Of a stretch of 64,000 bases of DNA, positions 54,305 through 62,680 are shown piece after piece. Within the stretch, counting starts at the first letter, position 1, and each line of letters opens with the position of its first letter. The notes under the pieces were generated by a model, which was given only the letters and a program-made list of their open reading frames with translations, searched no databases and was not told the origin of the DNA. The position numbers and the translations under genes were made by a program. Location of the stretch: NCBI GenBank assembly GCA_002868945.1, contig PKTX01000020.1:54513-118512 (forward strand), given 5' to 3'. The stretch is from Desulfobulbaceae bacterium (GTDB taxonomy: Bacteria > Desulfobacterota > Desulfobulbia > Desulfobulbales > SURF-16).

Positions 54305-54595
54305 TCATTGCGGGGCCCAAAAGAGTCCGGAGGGGAAATATTCCAGGGCAGCCGGATAATCCATAAAAGGGGCGAGCTCGTCGGAGAGGGCGGGATGCCT
54401 GGTGTAGCGGGCCTCGGTGGCCAAACAGAGATCAGTGAGGCCGAGGCGGAGCACCAGGGCGTCAAGGACCGGGCGGATGGCCCGCTCCTCCTCGGCACGC
54501 AGGCCGGCATGCCGGCCGCAGAAAAACAGGGCGACAAGCAGCAGGATAAGCACCGTGGCAAAGAGGGAGGATGGCCGAATCATGGGTTGCAGCAC
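54305..54595 (-). CDS. Small membrane-anchored protein of unknown function
   Basis: This 96-residue product has one N-terminal hydrophobic helix (SSLFATVLILLLVALFFCG) and a soluble domain of about 65 residues, probably periplasmic, ending in AALEYFPSGLFWAPQ. It starts at GTG 54595, 13 bases after the AAGGAGG that overlaps the nosL stop. A start at the in-frame ATG 54583 is less well spaced. No family was recognised. It belongs to the NosL/ABC operon by position. Confidence 0.6.
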   Translation of the reverse strand: MLQPMIRPSSLFATVLILLLVALFFCGRHAGLRAEEERAIRPVLDALVLRLGLTDLCLATEARYTRHPALSDELAPFMDYPAALEYFPSGLFWAPQ

Positions 54596-54613
54596 GGGGA
54601 GATGCCCGCCTCC

Positions 54614-55114
54614 TTAGTGCATCTTCATCTTTTTCATCTTCATACCCATGCGCATGGACTCCACCTTTTCGGAGGTAATCTCGTCAAAGACGAGAACTGC
54701 CGTGCCATGGTGATCCTGCAGAAATGATTGGGCGGCCTCTTCCCCGGCAAAGGGGATAAACTCGTGGCCCATGGGACCATGCACATCACTGCCCACCACA
54801 TAATAGGCCGTGGTTGCGTCGAGCCACTCCAGGGTATAATAATCCTTCACCCGCATGGTCTCTAAGTCCGCGGCCCGGGCCCCATATTTTTCAGGGCTGA
54901 AATAAAAAACCATCATGTCCTTGACCCCGTCAAAAAAGGCAACCTCACCGTTGCTGCTCTGCACCTGGGTGAGCCAGTTGGGATACTTGGCGACAAACAT
55001 GCCGCAGACACGGCAGCGGCTGTCAGCCGGCACCTCCTGCGGCGCCCCGGCCGAGGCCGGCATAGTCAGGGCAAGCATGGCGGCCACCATACAAAGAATT
55101 CTCAGCGTGTTCAT
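54614..55114 (-). CDS. nosL: NosL-type copper-binding protein
   Basis: This 166-residue exported protein has a signal peptide (residues 1-22, cut near ASAGAP). The metal-site motif CRVCGMFVAKYPNW is that of NosL, the Cu(I) chaperone for nitrous oxide reductase. GPMGHEFIPF near residue 112 is also family-typical. The tail is Met/Lys/His-rich (MRMGMKMKKMKMH) and could bind Cu(I) through Met. There is no lipoprotein cysteine, unlike classical NosL. No nosZ is in the window, so the client is probably the exported haem protein at 57.0 kb. ATGA overlap with the thioredoxin gene. Confidence 0.88.
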   Translation of the reverse strand: MNTLRILCMVAAMLALTMPASAGAPQEVPADSRCRVCGMFVAKYPNWLTQVQSSNGEVAFFDGVKDMMVFYFSPEKYGARAADLETMRVKDYYTLEWLDATTAYYVVGSDVHGPMGHEFIPFAGEEAAQSFLQDHHGTAVLVFDEITSEKVESMRMGMKMKKMKMH

Positions 55115-55608
55115 TTCAACAGATCCTCCCTCAGCAAATCGACAATTTCCTGCTCGCTCACCCCACCGAGGATGGCGGCAACTATGGTGTGCCTCTTATC
55201 TATGACAATTGTCTGCGGCACCAGCTTGATCTGATAGCTCTGGGCGATGGCACCATCTTTATCCATCAAGACCGGAAAGCCGATGGCCAGCTCTTCGACA
55301 AAATCTTCAACCTGGGCACGGCTTGACAAGGTGTTGATATAGGCAATCTGCAGGCCCTGCTCGTGAAAATCGGCGTACAGCTTATTAAAGACCGGGGTGT
55401 CGGCCCGACAATATTTACATTCCGTGGACCAAAAACGAATAATCACCGGCTTGCCGACAAAATCGGCCAGGGCAAAGGATTGGCCATCCAGATCCACTCC
55501 GGCAAAGGCGGGAGCCGCGCCGCCCACCTCTATCTTGGCAGGCGAGCCGCTCTGGCCGCAACCGGTAACAAGAAGGACGGCGGCAAACAGGGAAAGCAAG
55601 ATTTTCAT
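55111..55608 (-). CDS. TlpA/ResA-like thiol-redox lipoprotein
   Basis: This 165-residue lipoprotein has a signal ending in LVTGC (Cys17) and a thioredoxin fold with the active site STECKYCRADTP (CxxC near residue 73) and the cis-Pro in KLVPQTIVID. TlpA- and ResA-type proteins reduce apocytochrome or copper-site cysteines in the periplasm. Position between an ABC ATPase and nosL, with four-base overlaps on both sides, indicates tight translational coupling and a joint role in metal or haem protein maturation. Confidence 0.88.
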   Translation of the reverse strand: MKILLSLFAAVLLVTGCGQSGSPAKIEVGGAAPAFAGVDLDGQSFALADFVGKPVIIRFWSTECKYCRADTPVFNKLYADFHEQGLQIAYINTLSSRAQVEDFVEELAIGFPVLMDKDGAIAQSYQIKLVPQTIVIDKRHTIVAAILGGVSEQEIVDLLREDLLK

Positions 55609-56285
55609 AGCGATGACATCTCGGATAGGGTGCCGTTTTTCATGAGAAAAAGACGCGGATTGAGCTGGGTTGCCGCCAACTCCCTGCTGTGGGTGACCAC
55701 CAGGAAGGTCACCCCTTGCTTATTAAAGTCATGGAATATGGCAAGAATCTCTTTCTCGGTCGCCTCATCCAGATCACCGGTGGGCTCATCCGCCAGGATA
55801 ATCTCCGGTCTGTTTATAAAGGAACGGGCAATTGCCACACGCCGCTGTTGACCACCGGACAGGCGGCCCGGCAGATCATCCTGTCGACCGCCGAGGCCGA
55901 CCCGCTCCAAAAGCTCCATGGCATAGGGACGATCACCTTCCGGACGAGAGGCAAAGGAGAGGGGCAACAAGACATTTTCCAGAACAGTGAGGGTGGGAAT
56001 AAGACTGGCAAATTGAAAAATAAAACCGATCTTGCGATTTCGCATGATGGCCAGATCGGCATCGTCCTGCTGCCAGTTATCAACACCGTCAATACGCACC
56101 GTGCCGCTGTCCGGTCGGGTCAAGCCACCGATAAGCGACAGCAGGGTTGTCTTGCCGGAACCGGAATGGCCAAGGATAACGGCAAAGTCCCCCCTGTTGA
56201 CGGCCAGATTGACCCGATCCACTGCCGTAAAGATACCGGCATCAGCCCTGTACGTTTTTACCAGATTTTCACATTCGATAAGCAT
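55605..56285 (-). CDS. ABC transporter ATP-binding protein (MacB/LolD class), copy 2
   Basis: This 226-residue ATPase has GHSGSGKTTLLSLI (Walker A), FIFQFASLIPTL, LSGGQQRRVAIARSF, and IILADEPTGDLD. It is the first gene of the minus-strand operon. Its likely partner is permease 2, encoded divergently at 58.3 kb, because permease 1 already has an adjacent ATPase. It starts at ATG 56285; no clear ribosome site precedes it. Confidence 0.9.
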   Translation of the reverse strand: MLIECENLVKTYRADAGIFTAVDRVNLAVNRGDFAVILGHSGSGKTTLLSLIGGLTRPDSGTVRIDGVDNWQQDDADLAIMRNRKIGFIFQFASLIPTLTVLENVLLPLSFASRPEGDRPYAMELLERVGLGGRQDDLPGRLSGGQQRRVAIARSFINRPEIILADEPTGDLDEATEKEILAIFHDFNKQGVTFLVVTHSRELAATQLNPRLFLMKNGTLSEMSSL

Positions 56286-56412
56286 AAATTATACCGACTC
56301 CGGCTTCACCGTGTCAATGAGATAACCGGCAGCCTCTTTTTCTCATCCACCAGACAAGGCCCTTCTTTTTCCTTGCAAATTTCTGGTAATGATTTATTTT
56401 TTCATTACAGTA

Positions 56413-56449
56413 TATGACATTTTGTCGCACAGGGGCGGATTGTCACATA
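56413..56449. promoter_or_regulatory. Candidate regulator site (shared with the regB promoter) in inverted arrangement
   Basis: 56413-56433 matches the 49238-49258 motif at 16 of 21 positions with a common TTGTCGCACA core. A second half, TTGTCACATA (56440-56449), follows. The complement of that half contains TATGTGACAA, so a CRP/FNR-family site is an alternative reading. It is about 130 bp upstream of the minus-strand operon start. Confidence 0.45.
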
Positions 56450-56795
56450 AAGGGGGTTTTCTGGCAAGTTGATTTTTGTCATCATGCCGTAAAAAAAGGG
56501 GGTCGCAAAGCAAAAGCTCAAAATCATGTCTGAGCCAGGACCAGTTGGTCTCGTAAAAAAGCCGATCAGCGGGATGATTAAGCAAAAAACCGTTAGCAGA
56601 GAAGCGGCGCATGTCAGGCACGCCCAATTCGAGGAAGAAGACGTACCTGACAGTGTCTGGCCAGGCCGCACTGGCAAGACGCTGTCCAGCAACGCACCAG
56701 TCGGCGGCTTTTTGTTTAACCATCACAAACTGTTTTTTTGTTTTGCGCTCTTGCAGACCTCCTGCCCCATTATATTTTCGCCCGACAATGCGACA

Positions 56796-56822
56796 GTAAC
56801 CATCCGGCTCAAGGCCGGAAAA
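56796..56822. repeat. Short hairpin-bearing intergenic repeat, copy 3 (partial)
   Basis: GTAACCATCCGGCTCAAGGCCGGAAA carries the CCGGC/GCCGG hairpin and ATCCGGC...GCCGGAA core of the elements at 5523 and 15842. The rest of the unit is absent. Confidence 0.55.
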
Positions 56823-57004
56823 GACTAAACAGCCCACAAGCGTAACCCCTTTGAGCAGTGCCACGGATAGCGACAAGCTGAGGCGACGAAGCGTACATCG
56901 GCTACGTGAGCCGCACCCATCGCCGCACGGTGGATACAGTTCAAAGAGTTACATGCGATTACAAGAAGATCGCCGCCAAGAAAACACCAGGCAAGGAGAA
57001 AAAA

Positions 57005-58150
57005 ATGAAGGTATCAAAGAAAGCATGGCTCAGCACCCTTACCGTCGGCGCCCTCACCGCCGGTCTCGCCGTCAGTGCCCTGGCCGGCACAACCTATGAG
57101 GCAACCTTTTATGTCGCCGGCATGGGCGGCCATTTTGCCAAGGCCGAGTGCTCCATTGATCCGGCCGCCGAGACCCCCATCACCTGCAACAAACTCACCA
57201 AGGTCGATATCGGCGACAGTTACACGCATCCCGTCCATGATGCCCGCATCGACAACATGGATCGCAACACCATGTTCTGGTCCACCTATAAAATAGATCA
57301 GGAAACCGGCATGACCCATGTCGGCAAAACCGATCTGCGTACCGGCGAGGTTCTGCAAGACGTTAATGTCCCCACGGCGGATCGCGTCAAACTCACCAAG
57401 GCCATGTACTGCGCCTCCGGCCAGACAGAAGACTACTTCATGCCCATCACCATGTCCAACCCGAGCTACATAGATGTCTTTTCCAAGAAAGACCTGCAGA
57501 TGAAGCAGCGTGTTTTCCTGGAAGGCACCGAAGCCGACCCCAAGGTGCCCTATAAATATTTTCACGGCACGAGCTCACCGGATATGTCGAAGATGCTTAT
57601 CACCATCAACGAGAGTGATGCCTCCTCACTGAACGACTACGGCAATGGTGTCGGCAAAATGCACATGAAAATACTTGATACCAAGTCTCTGGAAAAGGGC
57701 AAGGTGAAGCTGCTGGCCTCCGGCATTGCCGACGGCAACAAAAAATCCACCATCTCGTTCAGGCAGTACTGGTCCAACGATTCCTCGATGATCGCCAACG
57801 CCACCGGCGACATCCTCTTCCTCATTGACGCCAACACCCTGGAGGTCATTGATGCCGAGACCATGCCCGTCCTGGAACAAACCCATGACGCCATGTTTAC
57901 CCCGGATGACAGATATATTGTCGCCACCTCCAGAACCAAATCCATCTATGCCGACGACTGTCAGGACCGCAGCAAGCCCGGCCCGGACGAGTACCTGATG
58001 GATGGCGAGCTTAAGCTTTACGATGTCAAGGCCAAGAAGTTCATCGGCAAGGCAACCTCGGTCTGCCTGGCCTGCCACGACAAAGAAATCGGCTCTGGTG
58101 ACGAGGGTGTGCATGCCGTTCTTTGCGGCCTGGATGCCGAATACAAATAG
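57005..58150 (+). CDS. Exported monohaem (CxxCH) protein, probably beta-propeller-like
   Basis: This 381-residue secreted protein has a signal peptide (residues 1-28, cut after VSALAG). It shows no recognised family. The body shows short repeated strand patterns with DGELKLYDVKAKK and GDILFLIDANTLEVID, as in YncE/NosZ-type propeller blades. Histidines recur at blade-like positions (YTHPVHD, YFHGTSSPD, QTHDAMFTPDD). One c-type haem motif CLACH lies near residue 356, and there is a further Cys in VLCGLD. AAGGAG precedes the ATG. Divergent NosL, TlpA and ABC genes suggest the protein carries copper or another metal besides haem. Enzyme activity is unknown. Confidence 0.75.
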   Translation: MKVSKKAWLSTLTVGALTAGLAVSALAGTTYEATFYVAGMGGHFAKAECSIDPAAETPITCNKLTKVDIGDSYTHPVHDARIDNMDRNTMFWSTYKIDQETGMTHVGKTDLRTGEVLQDVNVPTADRVKLTKAMYCASGQTEDYFMPITMSNPSYIDVFSKKDLQMKQRVFLEGTEADPKVPYKYFHGTSSPDMSKMLITINESDASSLNDYGNGVGKMHMKILDTKSLEKGKVKLLASGIADGNKKSTISFRQYWSNDSSMIANATGDILFLIDANTLEVIDAETMPVLEQTHDAMFTPDDRYIVATSRTKSIYADDCQDRSKPGPDEYLMDGELKLYDVKAKKFIGKATSVCLACHDKEIGSGDEGVHAVLCGLDAEYK

Positions 58151-58272
58151 CAGGATCACCCGGCAGGGCCGCACCCTGGTCGCGGCCCTGCATCTACAAC
58201 AATCTCTGTACTGTAAAACAAGGAAGGGGGACCTCTGTCTCCCTTTCCCTGTTTGTGGTTTAAGGTCTTTTC

Positions 58273-59463
58273 ATGTCCAACTCCAGTCGGCTCTCCCTTC
58301 CCCTTGTGGCCTGGAAGGGTTTTTCCAGAAAATTGTTCCGCAATATCGTCCTTGTCATTGCCGTGGGGCTGCTGGTCGGCCTGCTGGTCTTTGCCCTGCT
58401 CTTTAAACAGGCGGTACAGGAAAACCTCGATCAGGCCACGAAAAGGCTGGGGGCTGATATCGTTATTGTGCCGGCCAAGGCCAAATCCATGGCCGAAGAG
58501 TTCATTCTGGAGAGCAAGCAAAAGATCTTTTATATGGATAAATCCATCTACGAAGAGATCAGGAACGTGGAGGGCATTGCCGCCTCCACCTACCATATCT
58601 ACCTCAACACCCTCGATTCAGGCTGCTGTTCCATTGACGAGGGCCAGGTCATTGCCTTTGATCCGGATAATGATTTTGTCGTTAAACCGTGGATACAAGA
58701 TCCGGTACCCCTTCAACGCGGCGAGGTCTATGTCGGCAATTACGTCTGGGAATATCTGGGCCTGATTAACACCATGGCCCTTTTCGGGCAGGAGATCCAG
58801 ATGGTCGACCACCTGGAGGTCACCGGTACCGGTATCGATCACGGCATCTTCATGCGCCATGACGATCTTGACACCATCACGGACGAGGCCCTGGGCAGCT
58901 ATCGGCGAGGCCAGATTTCCATTATCTTCCTCAAGATCAAGGAGGGCTACACCATTGATCAGGTGGTGGCCAACATTCGTGATGTCAATCCGCGCATCGG
59001 CATCATGACGCGCGGCAACATCGGCGCCGACGTCCGCACCACCCTGCGTGATATTTTGCGGGTGTTCACCGTTACCATTCTTATCTCATCGCTGCTCTCC
59101 ATCCTGCTGGCCTGGTCCACCTTTTCGGCACTGGCCAATGAACGGCGCCGCGAGGTCGGCATCCTGCGGGCCCTGGGGGCACGCACATCCCACATCATCG
59201 CCCTCTTTATCAATGAAGCTCTCTTTATCAGTATAATCGGTGCGTTTCTGGGTATCGTGCTGGGCCATTATCTCATCTATTTTCTGGCTGCGGACTTTCA
59301 CCTGGTCACCGCCCTCAAGGCTGCCTCCCTGATCACCATGCAAAATATCATGGTCGGCGCCTTCGGCTGCCTGGCCGGCATGGCAATCTGCCTGATCGGC
59401 GCCGCCCTGCCAGTAATTCGCCTGGCCCGCCTGGAACCGTTATTGGCCATCAAGGAAGAATGA
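58273..59463 (+). CDS. FtsX/MacB-type ABC transporter permease, copy 2
   Basis: This 396-residue permease has an N-terminal helix (24-48), a periplasmic domain, and three C-terminal helices with NERRREVGILRALGARTSHI near residue 295. The periplasmic domain contains an adjacent cysteine pair (LDSGCCSIDEG near residue 118), which could bind metal or take thiol from the TlpA-like protein. It lies 122 bp after the haem-protein gene on the same strand and has no adjacent ATPase, so it likely uses the ATPase at 55605-56285. Confidence 0.88.
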   Translation: MSNSSRLSLPLVAWKGFSRKLFRNIVLVIAVGLLVGLLVFALLFKQAVQENLDQATKRLGADIVIVPAKAKSMAEEFILESKQKIFYMDKSIYEEIRNVEGIAASTYHIYLNTLDSGCCSIDEGQVIAFDPDNDFVVKPWIQDPVPLQRGEVYVGNYVWEYLGLINTMALFGQEIQMVDHLEVTGTGIDHGIFMRHDDLDTITDEALGSYRRGQISIIFLKIKEGYTIDQVVANIRDVNPRIGIMTRGNIGADVRTTLRDILRVFTVTILISSLLSILLAWSTFSALANERRREVGILRALGARTSHIIALFINEALFISIIGAFLGIVLGHYLIYFLAADFHLVTALKAASLITMQNIMVGAFGCLAGMAICLIGAALPVIRLARLEPLLAIKEE

Positions 59464-59651
59464 TGGCGTCGCAAAAAATCGGCAGCACTGAAATCCTCTT
59501 TTGACGAGCCTATCAACAATAAGGGCCCGCTGATCAACTACGTTTTTCCCTCCTCGCCCAAGGGCCTGTTCTTACGGCTCTCCTTCCCTGTCTTGCCCTA
59601 CTGCCGCTCCAGCCCCATGACGGCAACCACCATACTGCTCCGGCCCATGCA

Positions 59652-59695
59652 GGCCGCCCCTCCCCCTATTTGCTTTTTGACAATTAGGGGCGGCC
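59652..59695. promoter_or_regulatory. Large inverted repeat GGCCGCCCCT...AGGGGCGGCC before the FmdE-like gene
   Basis: Perfect 10-bp GC-rich arms enclose 24 nt. It sits 38 bp upstream of the FmdE-like ATG within the 269-bp gap after permease 2. It may be a leader hairpin, a terminator without T-tract, or an operator. Confidence 0.5.
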
Positions 59696-59732
59696 ATGCT
59701 ACCTATCAACAAACTTCCAGAAGGAGAGCCGC

Positions 59733-60317
59733 ATGCAGACTTTTGAAGAACTTCTCGACTATTCCACCACCATTCACGGCCATATCTGTGCCGGCCAGGT
59801 GATCGGTGTCCGCATGTCCATGATCGGTCTGCGGGAAATAGGAATCACCGACCCCAAAGGCAGTGAACGTAAAAAACTCTACGTCCTGGTTGAAATAGAC
59901 CGGTGCGCCACGGATGCCATTCAGTCCGTCACCGGCTGCACCCTGGGAAAACGCTCCTTGAAATGGCTTGATTACGGCATCATGGCCGCCACCTTTGTCA
60001 ACCTGGAAACAGGCAAGGCCGTGCGCATTACGGCCCGCGAGGAATCCCGCGACCTTGCCAAAAAATATATGCCGGAGGTGGAGGGCAAGTACAAGCAGCA
60101 GCTTGAGGCATACCGCATCATGCCGGAAGAGGAGCTTTTCAAGATCGAGAAGGTGCAGGTCACCATTCCCCCAGAAGATATGCCGGGCCGCCCCGTGCAG
60201 CGCGTGCAATGCCGGCAATGTGGCGACTGGGTCCAGGACTGTCGTCAGGTGGAGCGCGATGGTCGCAATCTCTGTAAGAGCTGTGCCCATGGCCGTTACT
60301 ATCAGCTCATCTCCTAG
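59733..60317 (+). CDS. FmdE-like protein with C-terminal zinc ribbon
   Basis: This 194-residue protein has the FmdE fold named after subunit E of formylmethanofuran dehydrogenase. Marks are IHGHICAGQVIGVRM near residue 13 (HGHxCxG), EIDRCATDAIQSVTGCTLGKRSL near residue 55, and an RCATDAIQ Cys. The C-terminus has a zinc ribbon CRQCGDWVQDC...CKSC. In bacteria such proteins often accompany molybdenum or tungsten enzymes, but the reaction is unknown. AAGGAGAGCC precedes the ATG. It is 12 bp upstream of srkA. Confidence 0.85.
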   Translation: MQTFEELLDYSTTIHGHICAGQVIGVRMSMIGLREIGITDPKGSERKKLYVLVEIDRCATDAIQSVTGCTLGKRSLKWLDYGIMAATFVNLETGKAVRITAREESRDLAKKYMPEVEGKYKQQLEAYRIMPEEELFKIEKVQVTIPPEDMPGRPVQRVQCRQCGDWVQDCRQVERDGRNLCKSCAHGRYYQLIS

Positions 60318-60328
60318 GCAACCAGGCC

Positions 60329-61330
60329 GTGCATACCAGCCATGGCGAACCTTTCGCCCACCTCAGCCCCGACACCATCCTCACTGCCGTTGAACAGGCC
60401 GCCCAGGTACGCTGCACCGGCTACTGTCTGCAACTCAACTCCTACATCAACCGCGTTTACGAGGTGGAGACGGAAGCGGGCAATCGTCTTATCGTCAAAT
60501 TTTACCGGCCCGACCGCTGGTCCCTGGCCGCCCTCAAAGAGGAGCATGACTTTGTCAGCGAGCTGGACCGCCTGGAATTACCGGTGGTGGCGGCCATGCC
60601 GCTGGCCACCGGCAGCAGCCTGGCCGTTGTCCGTGACATCCATTTTGCCCTCTACCCCAAGAGGAGCGGCCGTTTCTTTGACGAGTTCAGCCGACAGCAG
60701 TGGCAGGAGCTGGGCCGCCTCATCGGCAGGATGCATGCCGTCTCCGCCACCAGACCGTGCCGCCATCGGCCCATCCTCACTCCCGACCAGGCCACCAGAA
60801 AACAGATCGACACCCTCCTGGCCGGTGACTTCATGCCCCCGCACCAGCAACGATCATTCAGCAGCGTCTGCCACGACCTGCTGGAGCTCATCACTCCCCT
60901 TTTCAGGGATACGACCCTGATAAGATTGCACGGCGACTGTCATTTCGGCAATATCCTGCACCGGGCGGAAGAGTCCTTTCTGCTCATTGACTTTGACGAC
61001 ATGGCCATGGGCCCGGCAGTCCAGGATTTCTGGATGCTGCTACCCGGCTACAGAGACGAGTGCCATGAGGAGATTGACAACTTTATCCAGGGCTACGAAA
61101 CATTCCGCCCCTTTCCCCGTCAGGAGCTGCTTCTCATTGAACCTCTGCGCGCCATGCGGTATATCCATTTTATCGCCTGGTGTGCCCACCAGGCCCATGA
61201 CAAGAAGAGCTCGCAGAGCCTGATGTCCGACTGGGGGAGCGAGCAGTACTGGTCCCAAGAAATTATTGACCTGCAAAGCCAGATTAACCGGATAGCCCAG
61301 GCGGCCGACAGCTCTCATTCGCCATACTGA
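60329..61330 (+). CDS. srkA: Stress response kinase SrkA (YihE family)
   Basis: This 333-residue aminoglycoside-phosphotransferase-fold Ser/Thr kinase has FAHLSPDTILTAVE, NSYINRVYEVET, VKFYRPDRWS (the ATP Lys), IRLHGDCHFGNIL (catalytic HGDxHxxN), and LIDFDDMAMGPAVQD (metal Asp). These are signature features of SrkA, which counters toxin-mediated and oxidative stress in E. coli. It starts at GTG 60329 with a weak ribosome site. Length matches the family. Confidence 0.88.
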   Translation: MHTSHGEPFAHLSPDTILTAVEQAAQVRCTGYCLQLNSYINRVYEVETEAGNRLIVKFYRPDRWSLAALKEEHDFVSELDRLELPVVAAMPLATGSSLAVVRDIHFALYPKRSGRFFDEFSRQQWQELGRLIGRMHAVSATRPCRHRPILTPDQATRKQIDTLLAGDFMPPHQQRSFSSVCHDLLELITPLFRDTTLIRLHGDCHFGNILHRAEESFLLIDFDDMAMGPAVQDFWMLLPGYRDECHEEIDNFIQGYETFRPFPRQELLLIEPLRAMRYIHFIAWCAHQAHDKKSSQSLMSDWGSEQYWSQEIIDLQSQINRIAQAADSSHSPY

Positions 61331-61373
61331 ACCGCCACGCCAAGCATATCGCCCGCACAACAGAGAAGAAAAA

Positions 61374-62429
61374 ATGCAGCCCACCTTCATCAGCCACAAC
61401 CAGGTACGCTCCTTTATCGCCAAACAGAGCTTTCCGGAAGAATCCGAATGGCCCTCCCTGCTCTATTGCCTGCAGGGCCAACAATTCAACACCAACCTGA
61501 GCCCGGAGCAACGCACCGCATTCGCCGACCTGCTTGCCGCAACCCTGCACCGGAAAAAGTGCACCACAGCACTGTTACGTGATGTCTTCAAGGAGAAAGA
61601 GGCGATTCTCAATATCCCCTATGTCAAGGAGCTGCAAAGCGCCCTGGCTGAAACCGCAAGCGTCCTTGATCGTTTCCGCTCCATATCGCAACGCCGACTG
61701 GGTGATGTTGCCCATCTGGAAAAGACCACCTTGAGCACGGTGATGTCGGGCAAAGATCCGCGCGCCATGGTCAGCGAACTTCGCAAGGCCTTTAAGGCGG
61801 TGGTCGAGGCCATGGAGGAGGACAGCAAGATCCTTGAAGAGCTCAGCGTTACCGATCAACTCACCGGCCTGGCCAACCGCCGCTTCTTTGATGAATACCT
61901 GGCCCAGGCAATCAATGAAACCTCGCACAAAGATGCGGTGGCGCTTATCCTGCTGGACATTGATCAATTCAAGGAGTTCAACGATCAATACGGCCACCTG
62001 GTGGGCGACGAGGTCCTCAGCATCGTCGGCAAGATCATCAGGGAGACGGTGAGCGCCTGCAACAGTAAAGAACACAAGAACTACCTCAGCGCCCGTTACG
62101 GCGGCGAGGAGTTTGCCGTCATCATGCCCGACTGTAACGAGGAACAATGCCTGCTCCTTGCCGAACTGATCCGCGAACGCATTGAGCACTATCCCATCGT
62201 CATCCGTGACAACCAGGGCAATATTCTCAAGAAGGATATCCAGATCACGGTAAGTGGCGGCTATTGCCTGATGCCCAGAAAATGGCTGACCGCCAAACAG
62301 CCCAGCGAACAGCTCATCGCCGCGGCGGACAATGCCCTCTACACCGCCAAAAAGAGAGGAAAGAACATGATATGTCAATGCAAGCCCTATCTGGACCAGC
62401 ACAAAAAATTGACCCAGGTTGTTCTTTAG
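61374..62429 (+). CDS. GGDEF diguanylate cyclase with a helical N-terminus
   Basis: This 351-residue protein has a C-terminal GGDEF domain (about 155-330): LTGLANRRFFDEYL, LLDIDQFKEFNDQYGH and ARYGGEEFAVIMPD. The GGEEF signature and metal Asp indicate active c-di-GMP synthesis. The RxxD inhibitory site, normally five residues before GGEEF, is missing. The N-terminal 150 residues are helical, cytoplasmic and unrecognised. It follows srkA by 43 bp. It may feed the c-di-GMP-responsive MshEN domain of the PilB-like ATPase. Confidence 0.9.
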   Translation: MQPTFISHNQVRSFIAKQSFPEESEWPSLLYCLQGQQFNTNLSPEQRTAFADLLAATLHRKKCTTALLRDVFKEKEAILNIPYVKELQSALAETASVLDRFRSISQRRLGDVAHLEKTTLSTVMSGKDPRAMVSELRKAFKAVVEAMEEDSKILEELSVTDQLTGLANRRFFDEYLAQAINETSHKDAVALILLDIDQFKEFNDQYGHLVGDEVLSIVGKIIRETVSACNSKEHKNYLSARYGGEEFAVIMPDCNEEQCLLLAELIRERIEHYPIVIRDNQGNILKKDIQITVSGGYCLMPRKWLTAKQPSEQLIAAADNALYTAKKRGKNMICQCKPYLDQHKKLTQVVL

Positions 62430-62680
62430 CGCCTGTTAAAAGAGGCGGCAAGCGCAAGGCAAGGCCTACATACCCCTTGAGAATGAAAAAATGCATCGAA
62501 AAAAGCGTGGCTGGAGGTAGTGGTCTCGGGGTGTGGTTAGATGGCGCAGGGGCATCTCGGAGGCTGGCTGGCTGCAGGCCTTAGGCCGAATCTTGACGAG
62601 GCATGAGCCGGCGCCCTCCCTTTGCAAGCGGGCGGTGAGACAGAGGGAAGGAGCGGAAGGTAAAGGAGAAGGAGGGAGAA

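Larger units (their letters stand above)
56286..57004. other. 719-bp divergent promoter region of the NosL/ABC operon and the haem protein
   Basis: The open frames here (56394-56876 minus and 56526-56828 plus) overlap a hairpin repeat and show no family character. The region holds the candidate regulator motif at 56413-56449, a hairpin repeat at 56796-56822, and AAGGAG just before the haem-protein ATG. The length is unusual for this otherwise compact DNA. Confidence 0.5.

Noticed and set aside
56394..56876. A 160-residue open frame on the minus strand (and an opposite one at 56526-56828).
   Set aside because: It overlaps a hairpin repeat and a putative regulatory motif, has no domain, no good ribosome site and unusual composition.
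62264..62584. An open frame overlapping the end of the GGDEF gene.
   Set aside because: It is out of frame with the cyclase, has no family features and is low in coding character.
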